Assembly (NCBI GenBank): GCA_963776675.1
Contig: CAVZNR010000027.1
Location: forward strand, 121,069 to 185,068
DNA from: Hyphomicrobium_A sp963776675
Lineage (GTDB): Bacteria; Pseudomonadota; Alphaproteobacteria; Rhizobiales; Hyphomicrobiaceae
DNA length: 64,000 nucleotides
Direction: 5' to 3'
Below, piece by piece: positions 39,371 to 49,499 of this stretch. The notes under the pieces were generated by a model. It saw only the letters and a list, made by a program, of their open reading frames with translations, ran no database searches and had not been told where the DNA came from. Position 1 is the stretch's first letter, and every line of letters starts with the position of its first letter. The position numbers were made by a program, and so were the translations under genes.

Positions 39371-40290
39371 GTCTTGTCCTCGTGGTCCTTGCGGCGCAAG
39401 GGGCCGCCCTCATCGCGGCGATCTCCGTAGAACACCAACGGGCTCTCGTCGTCGGTGAGAACGGTGACGCTTCTGCGGTCGTCGTCGTCGTGCAGCTCTC
39501 CGCCTTCCAGCCGGAAGCGGCGCAGGACGCCGCCGAAGGCGCGCTCGAGGTTCTTCTGGGTGAACGTGCGCGCCGTCGGACCCGCCGCCAGCACCACCCG
39601 GTTGAGAAGCACCACATGATCGCAAAAGTCCGGTACGCTGCCGAGGTTATGGGTCGAGACCAGCATCACGTGACCGCTCGCCCGCAACTGCCGCAAAAGG
39701 TCGACGATGGCCGTCTCGGTCTTCACGTCGACGCCGGTGAACGGCTCGTCCAGCAGAATGACCTTGCCTTCCTGGGCCAGAGCGCGCGCCAGGAACACGC
39801 GCTTCTTCTGGCCGCCGGACAGCTCTCCGATCTGGCGCTTGCGAAAAGCGGTCATGCCGACGCGCTCCAGCGCCTCGTCGACCTTGCGCTTGTCGTTAGC
39901 GGAGGGGATGCGCAAGAAATTCATGTAGCCGTAGCGACCCATCATCACCACGTCCTCGACCAGGACGGGAAAGTTCCAGTCGACGTCCTCGCTCTGCGGG
40001 ACATAAGCGACGGCGCCCTGCTTCAAGGCCTCGCGCGCCGGCATGCCGGCGATGCGCACCTCGCCGCGGCGCGGCGCCGCGAAGCCCATGATCGCCTTGA
40101 AGAGCGTGGACTTGCCGCTGCCGTTGATGCCGACCAGCCCGCAGATCGTGCCGGGGCCGAGCTCGAAAGAGGCGTCCTGCAGCGCCGTCATTCCATTCGG
40201 ATAGGTCACCGTCACATCGCGCACGGACAGCGAAGCGCCGTCGACGGGAACGAGGGCGGTGCCGACGTTGGCTGCTCGATCGTGCTTCAT
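39367..40290 (-). CDS. sitB: Manganese/iron ABC transporter ATP-binding protein (SitB-like)
   Basis: A 307-aa ABC ATPase: Walker A GINGSGKST, Q-loop VPQSEDVDWNFPVLVEDVV, signature LSGGQKKR, Walker B VILLDEP, H-loop STHN. The Q-loop region with EDVDW-FP and MGRYGYMNFLR is characteristic of Mn/Fe SitB/MntA-type subunits rather than ZnuC. The C-terminal 50 residues are charged and probably disordered. It overlaps the genes on both sides by 4 bases. Confidence 0.9.
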   Translation of the reverse strand: MKHDRAANVGTALVPVDGASLSVRDVTVTYPNGMTALQDASFELGPGTICGLVGINGSGKSTLFKAIMGFAAPRRGEVRIAGMPAREALKQGAVAYVPQSEDVDWNFPVLVEDVVMMGRYGYMNFLRIPSANDKRKVDEALERVGMTAFRKRQIGELSGGQKKRVFLARALAQEGKVILLDEPFTGVDVKTETAIVDLLRQLRASGHVMLVSTHNLGSVPDFCDHVVLLNRVVLAAGPTARTFTQKNLERAFGGVLRRFRLEGGELHDDDDRRSVTVLTDDESPLVFYGDRRDEGGPLRRKDHEDKT

Positions 40291-41216
40291 GTCCCGAAGC
40301 CTTTGGCGATGGTTTCGACCGTCACGCGCAGCAGATCGAGATAGGACGGCACGGGACCGCCTTTCTCGCTCAAGGAATCTACATACAGTACGCCGCCGTA
40401 GCGGGCACCCGTCTCCTTGGCGACTTGTCGCGCCGGCTTGTCGGAGACCGTGCTCTCCGAAAAGACGACGGGCACCTTGTGCTCGCGCACCTCATCGATG
40501 ACGTGGCGCACCTGCTGGGGCGTGCCCTGCTGCTCGGCGTTGATCGGCCACAGGTACAGCGGGTGCAGCCCGTAATCGCGCGCCAGATAGCTGAAGGCCC
40601 CTTCGCTGGTGACCAGCCAGCGCTGCGCTTCGGGTATGGCTGCGAGCCGCTGGCGCAGCGGCGCGTCGATCGCCTTGACGCGCGCAGCATAGGCGGCCGC
40701 GTTGGCGTTGTAGGTGTCGGCATGCTTGGGGTCGTGCTCGACCAGCGCCTTGCGGATGTTCTCAATGTAGATGAGCACGTTCGCGGGCGACATCCACGCA
40801 TGCGGATTGGGTTTGCCGCGGTAGGGCCCTTCGTCGATGCTCATTGGCTCGATGCCATTGCTGGCGACGACGCTGGGCACATCCTCGACATTCTGGAAGA
40901 ACCGCTCAAACCAGCGCTCCAGGCCGAGGCCGTTCCAGATGACGAGATCGGCGGACTGCGCTTTGACGATGTCGAGGGGGGTCGGCTGGTAGCCGTGTAT
41001 CTCGGCCCCGGGCTTGGTGATCGATTCCACCACCGCGGCATCGCCGGCGATGTTCTGGGCGATATCCCTGATGACGGTGAACGTCGTGACGACGCGAAAG
41101 GGCTTGTCGGTCTCCTCGGCGGCATAGGCGGCCGAAAGGGTCGCAAGCAGCGTGATCCCGAGAGCCGCGAGCAGCCCCCGACCGGTCCAGGCGATCCTCA
41201 TGCGGCAGGCCTGCAT
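40287..41216 (-). CDS. sitA: Manganese/iron ABC transporter periplasmic binding protein (SitA-like)
   Basis: A 309-aa cluster A-I (ZnuA/PsaA-type) solute-binding protein with a signal peptide (about 1-33, ending in LSAAYAA). The four metal ligands expected for Mn/Fe proteins can be seen: His in IHGYQPTP, His in NPHAWMSP, Glu in TSEGAFSYLARDYGL and Asp in YVDSLSEKGGP. The long His-rich loop common in zinc-specific ZnuA is missing, which supports Mn or Fe(II). The ATG at 41201 (sixth residue) is an equally possible start. A Mur-like palindrome lies about 140 bases upstream. Confidence 0.88.
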   Translation of the reverse strand: MQACRMRIAWTGRGLLAALGITLLATLSAAYAAEETDKPFRVVTTFTVIRDIAQNIAGDAAVVESITKPGAEIHGYQPTPLDIVKAQSADLVIWNGLGLERWFERFFQNVEDVPSVVASNGIEPMSIDEGPYRGKPNPHAWMSPANVLIYIENIRKALVEHDPKHADTYNANAAAYAARVKAIDAPLRQRLAAIPEAQRWLVTSEGAFSYLARDYGLHPLYLWPINAEQQGTPQQVRHVIDEVREHKVPVVFSESTVSDKPARQVAKETGARYGGVLYVDSLSEKGGPVPSYLDLLRVTVETIAKGFGT

Positions 41217-41750
41217 GCCGCGGGCGCTGCGAGCCCCAAGGCCGGTAGCGCTGGCGCGTCATGTCCTGCCAAGCCCCAGCGGGCCGGTGCTGTCCCGCTT
41301 TTTCGACGATGTGGCAGTCCACGTGCGTCCTCTCTCGGTTCTCGTCTCGTGCGCTTATTGCAAATGATTTGCAACTGCAAAGTAGGGTTACCGGCCGCCT
41401 TCCGTCAAGAGGCATGTGCAAGGTCCCATGCCGCGCGCGCCCACGCCGCACCCGAATTGGCCCGGCGGGCGGAAAAACACCTTTCCATGGCACCGAGATA
41501 AACCTGACGGATAAAATCAGATTATTCGAATTTATCGGTGTTCACGGCAGTGGGTACTGCGAGCCGCCCCTCGTTCTTTGGATCAGTCGGGGCCAGCGCG
41601 AGAGTACTTGGTAACTTCTTGTGCACGATAGTGCCGTTAGCGGGAGCAGGTCGCGTGGCCGCCGAGCAGTGACTGAGGTTGAGACCGGCGCGTTCCGCGC
41701 GACCGGCTTGGAAAGTTTGTGCCACCCGTGGGCCTGCCAATAGATCGACA
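41217..41750. other. Divergent intergenic region between sitA and the receiver/zinc-ribbon gene
   Basis: About 530 bases. Apart from the 17-bp palindrome (listed separately) it holds no supported gene. It should contain the sit promoter on the minus strand and the promoter of the plus-strand regulator gene. Small open frames here lack family similarity. Confidence 0.5.
41358..41374. promoter_or_regulatory. Perfect 17-bp palindrome, probable Mur (Fur-family) operator of the sit operon
   Basis: TTGCAAATGATTTGCAA is an inverted repeat of eight bases around a central G, with no mismatch. It closely resembles the Mn-responsive Mur-box (TGCAAAT-N-ATTTGCA type) found ahead of sitABCD and mntH in rhizobia. 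It lies upstream of the sitA-like gene only. Repression with bound Mn is the expected mode. A Fur-family regulator gene is not present in the window. Confidence 0.75.
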
Positions 41751-43545
41751 ATGAGCGCTGTTGCTGCCGAAAATCTCCCCTCTGCGCCTGAGCCCATCAC
41801 TGGGCGCAAAGTGCTCGTGGCCGAGGACAGCCCGATCACGTACGAGCTGTTGAAGCTGCTGCTCAACCAGCGCGGGCACGAGGTCGACATCGCGACCGAC
41901 GGAGCGCAGGCGCTGGAGGCCTTGCGCAACCACGACTACGACGTGGCGCTCCTCGATTTCCACCTGCCGCAGTTGACCGGGTTGCAAGTCGCGGCTGCGA
42001 TCAAGAAGGACGCCAACGGCCGCAAGCTGCCGCGCCTGGTCGCGATCACCGCCGACGTGGAAGGCCTGCTCGCAAACGAGGACGATTGCGAGAATTTCGA
42101 CCACATCCTGCCCAAACCGCTCGACATCTACCAGGTCGGAAAGCTGGTGGAGGAGCAGGCCAACATCGCCGACCGTGCGGCCATCGCGGCCAAGGCCCCT
42201 AAGGCTGTCGCCCAGGCGGGCGACAAGGCGCCGCGACCGCCGCCATCGTTCTTCGATGAGCTCGGCTACCAGTTTCTGTCGTGGCCCCACGATCTGGACG
42301 CGACCCGGCTTTCGGCCCGCGGCATGCAGGCGACGCTCGGCGACCCCCGCTTCGACGGCATCCTCATCCGCGAGCCCGTGACGCCCGACGAGCTCGTCAC
42401 GCTGTGGCGCCGCAAGGCGCTGTTTGCGCTGCCGGTGATCGACTTGACGGGGACGCTCGGGGCGAAAGCCGACCTCGACGGCTCCAAGCTCAGCGCGCAG
42501 GACGCGGGAGATCATCTCGCAAGCTGATCCGCCGCTTCCAAGACAACCGCGCGCGACTGCATCGCGATCTGCTGTTCAGCGAGGACTTGAGCGAGGAGTT
42601 GCTTGGCCGCGTGTTCGTCTCCGGCGGGCTGCGCTCAATAGCGGCCCGCGATCCCGCCTCCAAGAGCTTCGTTTCCTACAACACGACGCTTGAGCGGACC
42701 TTTGGTGACGCGCGAGGCGGAAGCGTTGAGCGAGCAGGGCCTGTTCAAGCGCGAGTTCTTCGACCGCTTCCACGTGTGCCCGCGTTGCGATTCCTCGCGC
42801 ATGCACGTGCGCGAGGAATGCCCCAAGTGCCGCTCGGCCGAGCTCGTCGAGGAGCCCTATCTGCATCACTTCAAATGTGCCTACCAGGGGCCTGAATCGG
42901 AGTTCCGGCAAGGCGACCAGCTCGTGTGCCCAAAGTGCCGGCGCGAGCTGTCACACTTCGGCTACGACTACGATCGCCCCGGGAGCATGCTGGTGTGCCG
43001 GAAATGCGGGCATGCCGGCTCCGATCCTGCCGTCGGATTCATCTGTCTCGACTGCAGCGCGCACGCCGATTCGGACAGCTGCTGCACGCGCGACGTCTAC
43101 TCCTACCGGCTGACCGACCAGGGCGTGGGGTTTGCCGAGTACGGCCGCTCCTTCCTTGGCAAGGCGCGCGACGCTCTGCGCCTCGCCGAGCTGCCCATCG
43201 AGCTGGTGGTGGCGCTCAACGCCGCTGCCAAGAAATTCAACGACGAGAAGGTCCCCTTCACGCTCGTCAACATCGCCTACGAGAAGGAGCGCGAGATCAC
43301 CGCCGAGCACGGCGCGCGCGCGTTCGCGCAGGCGCGCGACCTCTTCATAGAGAACATGCGAGCCGCGCTGCCCAAGACCGACATGGTCGATCAAGGGGCA
43401 GACCTACGACTTCGCGCTTTTGCGCGATATCGAGCCCAAGCAGGCGAAAGGCGATTTCGCAAAGCTGCGCGAGGCCGCCCAGTCCACGGTGCGCTACGAT
43501 TTGGGCGCAAAGTTCCAGGCATTCGGGCCCGAGGACTTCTCCTGA
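41751..43545 (+). CDS. Receiver domain / multi-zinc-ribbon (TackOD1-like) / degenerate GGDEF protein, frameshifted
   Basis: A composite protein of about 597 aa. Residues 15-130 are a canonical receiver: acidic VLVAEDSP, phospho-acceptor Asp in VALLDFHLPQ, Lys in ILPKPLD. A middle region follows, then a cysteine-rich module (about 42770-43085) with CPRC, CPKC, a HHFKC stretch, CPKCRREL, CRKCG, CLDC. This arrangement fits the TackOD1 metal-binding domain; that name is from memory of the family. The C-terminal part (VALNAAAKKFNDEKVPFTL up to YDFALLRDIEP) matches a GGDEF fold with the GGDEF motif lost, so no cyclase activity is expected. The frame changes near 42507-42517, 42700 and 43391. Its stop overlaps the GT2 start by one base, suggesting it regulates that synthase. 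Confidence 0.75.
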
Positions 43546-45798
43546 TGCCGGACATCATCTCCCAGAGCCTGGCCTTCCTCACCGCCCAGAGCGGGGTGAG
43601 CCTGTTCACGCTGTTCTGGTTCGTGATCATTTTCGAGATCCCGCGCTACACGCTCGGATTCATCGCCACGCTGGCGGGCTCGGTGCGGCCCAAGTCCAAG
43701 GCCGCGCCGGACGGGCTGACGATGAGCGTGGTGATCGCCGGGCACAACGAGGAGGAACTCGATCGACCGCTGCGTGCAGTCCCTGCTCGAGCAGAGCCGC
43801 CCGCCCGACGAGATCATCGTCATCTCCGACGGCTCCACCGACCGCATGCCCGAGCGGTTGCAGGCGCTGCAGGAGAAGGGCCTCATCAAAGAGGCGCACT
43901 GCACGCAAATGCGCGGCGGCAAGTCGGCGGGCGTCAACCTGGCCGTAGGACGCACGACCGGAGACATCGTCATCAACGTGGACTGCGATTGCACCTTCGA
44001 CCGCAACGCGCTGAAGGAGATGATGGCGGTGTTCTCCGACCCCAAAGTGGGCGGGGCGGCGGGCAACATCATCGTGCGCAACCCGACGGCGAGCCTCGTC
44101 ACCGCCTGCCAGGCGATCGAGTACATGATCTCGATCTCGCAGGGCAAGCAGGCGGCCAACCTCACCGACATGATGAGCTGCGTGTCGGGCGCTTTCGGAG
44201 CCTTCCGGCGCGAGACGCTGGACCGCGTCGGCGGGCTCGATTCCGGCGGCGGCGAGGATCTCGACGTGACGCTGAAGTTGCGCTCGGCCGGCTGGAAGGC
44301 GGTCTTTGCCCCCGACGCCATCTGCTACACGGACGTGCCCGAATCGCTGCTGGCGCTGACGCGGCAACGCTTCCGCTGGGAGCGCGACGCCGTGCGCCTG
44401 CGCTACCGCAAGCACCGGGCCCTGCTCAATCCCTTCTCCAAGCGCTTCGACTTCGTCGAGCTGCTGCACGAGCTCGACTTCATCGTCTTCAATATCCTCG
44501 CGGCAGTCTTTTTCCCCGTCTATCTCGTCTGGCTGTTCGTCACCTACGGCGACTTCGCGCCTGTGATCCTCATGGCGGCGCAGATCGGCATGTGGACCCT
44601 CGACCTCTTCACGTTCCTGATCGCGGCCTGGATGACGCCCAAAGCCAACGCCATGACGCTGTTCCCGTACCTGCTCGCCTACAGCCCCTTCTACGGCTTC
44701 CTCATGCGCATGGTCCGGGTCGTAGCCTACGTGCAGGAATGGGTGTTCCGTGCGTCCTACCAAGACACCTACGTGCCCAAAAAAGTGCACGCTCGTGCGG
44801 AAGTGACCATGCGAGCCCTCAAGAAACGCATTCGCCCCGACAACATTCCCAACGAGAAACGCGTGCAGCGCGGCTCGATGGGGCGCATCATCTATCTGGT
44901 GCTGCTTGCGGTGTTCGCGCTGGCGGTGCTCAATTACTTCTTCGGCGACTTTCTCATTCTGCGCGCCGACGGCCTCGCGCTGCGCGACCAGACGGTCGTA
45001 GCCACGACCTACATGGCGCGCGTCGAGAAGGTCACCGTGCAGGCGGGCCAGACCGTCAAGAAGGGCGACCCGCTGCTACAGCTGCAATCGCTGGAGGTAC
45101 AGGAGCGTATCGCAGATCTTTCGCTCAAGCGTGCCGATCTGGCGGCCAAGGCCACGGACTTCAAGATCCGCGCCGATTCCGTGCGCGAGCTGCTTCCTCT
45201 GGCGGAGCGCCGCACGAAGGAGGCCAAGCACGTCATTGAGCTGTTCAACGGCATGCAGAAGGAAGGCTTCGTGCGCTCGGTGCCGTACGCCGAAGCGTTG
45301 AGCGCCGAGTACGCAGCCAACAAGGACCTCGTCACTCTGTCGGCGCAGTCCCGTGTGCTGAAGGAGGAGCTGTCGGCCTTGGAGCTGGCGCGCAAAGACG
45401 CCAACAGCACGTTCGACGATCTGCAGAAGCTGTACGCCAACGGTCTCGTCAGCGCGCCCGTCGGCGGCTCAGTCGGCTCCAGAGTCCCATTCGTCGGCGA
45501 CGTCTACAAGCCGGGCGATCCCATGCTCTCCATCTACTGGGGCGAGCCCTACGTGCTGGTGTACCTGCCGCGCCGCTACCTGTTCTCGATTGACGTCGGC
45601 ATGAAGCTGTCGGTCACGGATGGACAGCATACCAGTGTCGGCGTCGTCACCGACATCCTGCCGGTGACGGAAACGCTGCCCAAGGAGTTCCAGAACACCT
45701 TCCAGCCGTCGGACCGCAGCCAGCTCGCCAAGGTCAAGCTGCCGGCCTCTTCGGTGTTCCCGCTCAACCAGAAGGTGACCGTGTCGCGGGACTACTAG
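43545..45798 (+). CDS. GT2 polysaccharide synthase fused to a HlyD-type periplasmic domain (one frameshift)
   Basis: A composite protein of about 750 aa. It has an N-terminal membrane helix (about 15-40), then a GT2 catalytic domain with VVIAGHNEE, DGSTD, VDCDCTFD (D-x-D), the GGGEDLD acceptor-side acidic motif, and QRFRW, the processive-synthase Q-x-x-R-W type motif. Three or four membrane helices follow, then a basic linker, another helix (about 445-470), and a periplasmic HlyD/Alg44-like part. That part has a lipoyl half motif (VEKVTVQAGQTVKKGDPLLQLQS), an alpha hairpin, then GGSVGSRVPFVGDVYKPGDPML. No PilZ domain is visible. One frame change near 43760 (extra base in GGAACTCG) is repaired to NEEDSIDRC. 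Synthesis and export of a surface polysaccharide is the inferred role. Confidence 0.82.
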
Positions 45799-45818
45799 GC
45801 TGCACGATCGCCTCGCGC

Positions 45819-47125
45819 CTACCAGTGGGTCTTGATGCCGACCGACACGATGTCGACCTTTGAATTCGACATCACCTGCGACGGTAACTGTGCCGGTAGG
45901 GTTCGCGCGGATGAAGCTCGCAGTCCTCGACGAAGATATGCGTGTAGGCGAAGTCGATGGTCGTGGTCGGCATGAACTGCCACGAGAAGCCGCCGCTCAG
46001 CCACACGCGGTTGGCGTCCGGGAATGCCAGTCGTGCGCTTCTCGGGCGAATCGACCGGGGACCACTCGTAGCCGACGCCGGCGCGTCCACGTCAGCCGTC
46101 GGGTAATGTCGTACTCGACGCCGCCGGAGAGGAAGTATCCGTCGCTCCAGTTGAACGGCAGGGAGGCAATTCGTTCCGGCTGGGTTGGTCCTCCGACGAT
46201 ATTAAGCCGGTCTCGGCCGCGTGACGGTCAGTTCTTCGAAGCGGCTCCAGTTGGTCCACTCGAAGGTGCCGGCAACCCGCAAGACCGGCGACATCACCTG
46301 GCGGATGCTGAAGGTGACGACGTCGGGCAGCTTCAGCGTCACCTCGGTGGCCTGCGGCGCGAACACGCCATACGTCTCGATGTGCCCGTCGATCTCCTGG
46401 TCCATCTGCGAGCGGTAGCCGATGCCGATCTCCGTCGTGGGGCTGGCCTCGATCAGGACGCCGGCGGTGCCGCCGAAGCCCCAGCCATTGCCTTCGACCT
46501 GGTCGTCGGTGCGCCTGCCGGGAGCCTCCGGGCGCGAACCGGAACGCGCCGTCGGCGCTCTCGATCTGCACGCCCGCGCCGACCGTGATCCCGGGCGCGA
46601 GGCGAATGGCGACGGTCGGGATTGAAGTTATAGGTGACGAGCTCGGTCTTCTGGGCGATGCACGGCGCCCTGTAGTAGGTGTTTGATCGGGTCGGTCTTG
46701 AGGCCGAACGGCGCGTTGATGGCCATGCCCAGATAGATGTCCTTGGTGAGCTGATAGTTGCCGTAGGAGGCCGCCACGAACCCGGTGGCGACCGATGTCG
46801 CCCGAATTTGGGTCACCTGCAGGCGCACCGCGTGACAATCGTCACGGTGATTTCGGAGTCTCGGCAAGGATCGACCGTGTAGGCTCGATTCGGTGTTAAT
46901 ACCGTCGCGGCTTGCCGTTGCGGCAGAGTTCCAGAACATCGAGCTCAGCGAGCCGCCGGCGGCGTTGCCGGCAAACGACATGCCCTGGAATTCGGCCGAC
47001 TGCTCGCGAATGGCAAACCCACCCGCCGATGCCATGCTCGTCATTGCCACGAGCGCCGCCACGGCGGTTGTCGCCATCAGCGCGGATTTGTATGTGGTCC
47101 CCGCTTGCTTCCCCCCGATACGCAT
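45819..47125 (-). pseudogene. FadL/OmpP1-type outer-membrane channel, multiply frameshifted
   Basis: Composite length of about 435 codons, normal for FadL/TodX porins. The start ATG 47125 has GGGGAG about 8 bases upstream and gives MRIGGKQAGTTYKSALMA, a signal peptide ending in ASA, then GGFAIREQSAEFQGMSFAG, the hatch-domain hallmark. Further pieces in other frames include YGNYQLTKDIYLGMAINAPFGL, EVTLKLPDVVTF and FEWTNWSRFEEL. The end, VDIVSVGIKTHW, precedes stop 45819-45821. Five or more frame changes occur in 1.3 kb. FadL proteins import long-chain fatty acids or other hydrophobic compounds. Decay or poor consensus are both possible. Confidence 0.75.
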
Positions 47126-47359
47126 TACAAATGCTCCCCACTCAACTTGGCCGGTTGTCGGACCCGGCCTTAACGCGGCATCGAACGTCGACGGCCCCCA
47201 AAGCTGGTGGCAGGCCGAGGCGACGCGACGCCAATACACGTTGACAAAAGTTTCAACGGCAACAGGGGCGGAAGCAAGCATCTATTCGCATGCGGAGCAC
47301 CTGGCCGTGCGATTCCGCCGCTGCTTGTAGATAAAAAGTCACGGCTGAAGCGCCGACGA

Positions 47360-47690
47360 TTCCGGCGGGCGCATCACGATTCCAAGTGCGCGTTCGGAGA
47401 ATTTGAGGCGCGGCAAGAGGTTCGCTCCAACGCGACGCGACGGGCATGGCCGGCCGTGGATTTGTTGCGCTGCGGGGCATCGCGACGTGAAAGTCGTGTC
47501 GAGGCGGGCATCCAGCTCAGGAAGCGCCGATCAACGTCACGGTCAGCATCGGCGTGGCGGCGTGCGAAGGAGACGCGAGCGCCATCGAATTAGCGTCGCG
47601 AGTGCCGACGTCGCGTAGCAGGCGGCGCACAGTCTGCCAGGCGTTCCTGCACGAAATCCCAGCCGAGACGGCGGCGTGACGTGCTTCGCC
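47360..47690 (+). pseudogene. Remnant of a GGDEF (diguanylate cyclase) domain
   Basis: Pieces of the C-terminal half of a GGDEF domain can be followed across frames: an EFEARQEVRSN helix, MAGR-GFVAL where a family member would read R-Y-G-G-D-E-F-V-A-L, and the strand INVTVSIGVAACEGDA, then SADVA. The GGDE residues themselves are gone and several frame changes and a stop intervene, so it cannot make an active enzyme. No start or upstream half was found. Confidence 0.45.
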
Positions 47691-47710
47691 GCGGCCCTTT
47701 AACCTTCATC

Positions 47711-48094
47711 TCAGGAGCGCTCTAGCCAGTCGGCCATCGCCGACACACATTCAAGCAGGTCGGGCTTGGAAAAGCGCAGTGAAATCTCGAAACCCTCGCC
47801 CTGCTGGGGCGTCTCAACGTACACCGTCAAACGAAAGTGGTCGGGCTCGGGAGAGAAACCCAGACCCGCAACCCGAGACTCCGTCTCAGACAGCAGAGCC
47901 GCCGCGCGCGTGGAGATTGTGCTCGCATCTCCGATTTGCTTCAGGAACTCTCGCGCGACCGCAGTCATTTGCGCATCGTCGAGAACTACCACCCGGCGCT
48001 CGCCGGTGTCTCGACCCCAAACCAATCGAACTTGCCCGCTATTGCCTGCCTCAATCCGCAGATCGTCGGGGGTGAACTCCTCGTCGACGGTCAT
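47711..48094 (-). CDS. Hypothetical protein (127 aa)
   Basis: An open frame with acidic N terminus (MTVDEEFTPDDLRIEAG), mixed beta and helix pattern, and LTVYVETPQQGEGFEISLRFSKPDLL near the end. No signal peptide or membrane helix. I do not recognise a family. It is upstream of, and divergent from, the LuxR-type regulator gene. Its regular codon usage (GC at third positions) and lack of overlap with another gene favour real coding. Confidence 0.55.
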   Translation of the reverse strand: MTVDEEFTPDDLRIEAGNSGQVRLVWGRDTGERRVVVLDDAQMTAVAREFLKQIGDASTISTRAAALLSETESRVAGLGFSPEPDHFRLTVYVETPQQGEGFEISLRFSKPDLLECVSAMADWLERS

Positions 48095-48561
48095 AGTCTC
48101 CTCGCAGTATGAGCCTCCTCGCCTTTGAAGGATGAGGTGCTAGCGGCGGATGCAATACTTTGTCGTCATTCCGTTTGCTGATGCACTTCTCAGCGGCTGC
48201 CGGAAAGCGGCCGCACAATCAAAAATATCGCTGATTGATCAATAGGTTCGGCATCGGCGCTCTTCGATGCTGTCAGACCTTAGTCTGATGACCCTCCGAC
48301 CAAAGACGTTGGACCAACGCCGGTTATGGGCGACCGCCTTCATGCTTAACGTTGCATTAAGCGAGTATATCCCTGCGGAATTGTTTCACCAGAGAGTTCT
48401 CACAGGCGAATTCACCTGACTAGCGAAAGCGCGATTTGAGCGGCCCGCGGAGGTGCAGGTGCCCGGGGCACTGCAAGCAATCGTACCGCCTCAGGGCGCC
48501 GACCGACGGTCAGGACGGGGACGATCGCTGCGCGTGTCCAATTGTCAAAGTGAGGCGAGTT
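48095..48561. other. Divergent intergenic region before the LuxR-type regulator
   Basis: About 465 bases, including the least GC-rich part of this region (about 48150-48390). It is likely to hold promoters for the hypothetical gene and the regulator. An open frame continues upstream of the regulator's chosen start but is Arg/Pro-rich. No repeat, hairpin or small gene was recognised. Confidence 0.4.
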
Positions 48562-49362
48562 ATGCCGACGTCGAGCGTGAGGCTCACTGGATTGAGGGAG
48601 GTCGAGGGGCGCGATGATCAGGCTGAGCGCCCGGACTTGAGGGAACAGGGGCCTGCGCACTGCGCGACGACCGGCGGACGCGATCAGAGCGCCGACGCCG
48701 TGCGGGCTCCGATCGTCCTCATTGGCGTTCACCTGCTTTCGCGCGAATGCCTGGCGCGCGTTCTGATCGCCGAATGCAGCGTCCCCGTCGTTTGCTTCTC
48801 GACGCTCGACGAGTGGGTCGCAGGCGGGCCGCCGGCCCCGGTATCGCTGGTGGTGCTGTGCCATTGCGGATGCTCCAAAGCAGACTCCCTCAAAGAGGCC
48901 GCGCAGCTGTGCGAGATATCGGAGCAGATCGGCCGCCCTCCGACGGTCGTCCTCTCCGATAACGAGGATCCCGACTTGATCGTGCAGATGCTGGGCAAGA
49001 ATGTGCGCGGATACGTGCCGACCAGCCTTTCCATCAGTGTCGCCCTGCAGGCGATGGAGCTGGTGCGCGCCGGTGGCGTGTACGTGCCGGCCAGCAGCCT
49101 GATTGCCGCCCATCGCGTTCCCGCCAGCGACGCGCCGAGCCCGCACACGGCTGGCGGACTGTTCACCGCGCGCCAAGCCGCCGTCGTCGACGCCCTGCGG
49201 CGCGGCAAGGCCAACAAGATCATCGCCTACGAGCTGAAAATGCGAGAAAGCACCGTGAAAGTGCACGTCCGCAACATCATGAAAAAGCTGCATGCAACCA
49301 ATAGAACCCAAGTGGCCTACCTCGCCAATCGTCTCCTCGAAGACGAAAAGACCGCGAGCTAG
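48562..49362 (+). CDS. LuxR/NarL-type transcriptional regulator with pseudo-receiver domain
   Basis: A 266-aa protein. The N-terminal 160 residues have receiver-like alternation (IVLIGVHLLSRECLARVL, then VSLVVLCHCGCSK, then PTVVLSDNEDPDLIVQMLGKNVRGYV). But the strand-3 phospho-acceptor Asp is missing (VVLCHCG) and the acidic pair at strand 1 is absent. Phosphorylation is therefore unlikely. The C-terminal LuxR helix-turn-helix is clear: LFTARQAAVVDALRRGKANK, STVKVHVRNIMKKL. I chose the ATG at 48562 because GAGG lies about 9 bases upstream. It stands before a NarL-type two-component pair. Confidence 0.8.
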   Translation: MPTSSVRLTGLREVEGRDDQAERPDLREQGPAHCATTGGRDQSADAVRAPIVLIGVHLLSRECLARVLIAECSVPVVCFSTLDEWVAGGPPAPVSLVVLCHCGCSKADSLKEAAQLCEISEQIGRPPTVVLSDNEDPDLIVQMLGKNVRGYVPTSLSISVALQAMELVRAGGVYVPASSLIAAHRVPASDAPSPHTAGGLFTARQAAVVDALRRGKANKIIAYELKMRESTVKVHVRNIMKKLHATNRTQVAYLANRLLEDEKTAS

Positions 49363-49499
49363 GCCGGCGCCACGCAGGTGGACCGGTGCGAGCGCGCTGC
49401 CGATCCCGACCTCAGCCGAGCCCGACAGGACCCGTGAAATGCTTGCAACTCAAAGGCGCAAGACTGATACTCGGTACACGGGTTTTAAAGTGTGCCGGA

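Noticed and set aside
37665..39617. One 650-codon minus-strand frame covering two permease genes
   Set aside because: Only its last 280 codons are the SitD-like permease; the first part is an out-of-frame shadow of the SitC-like and SitB-like genes.
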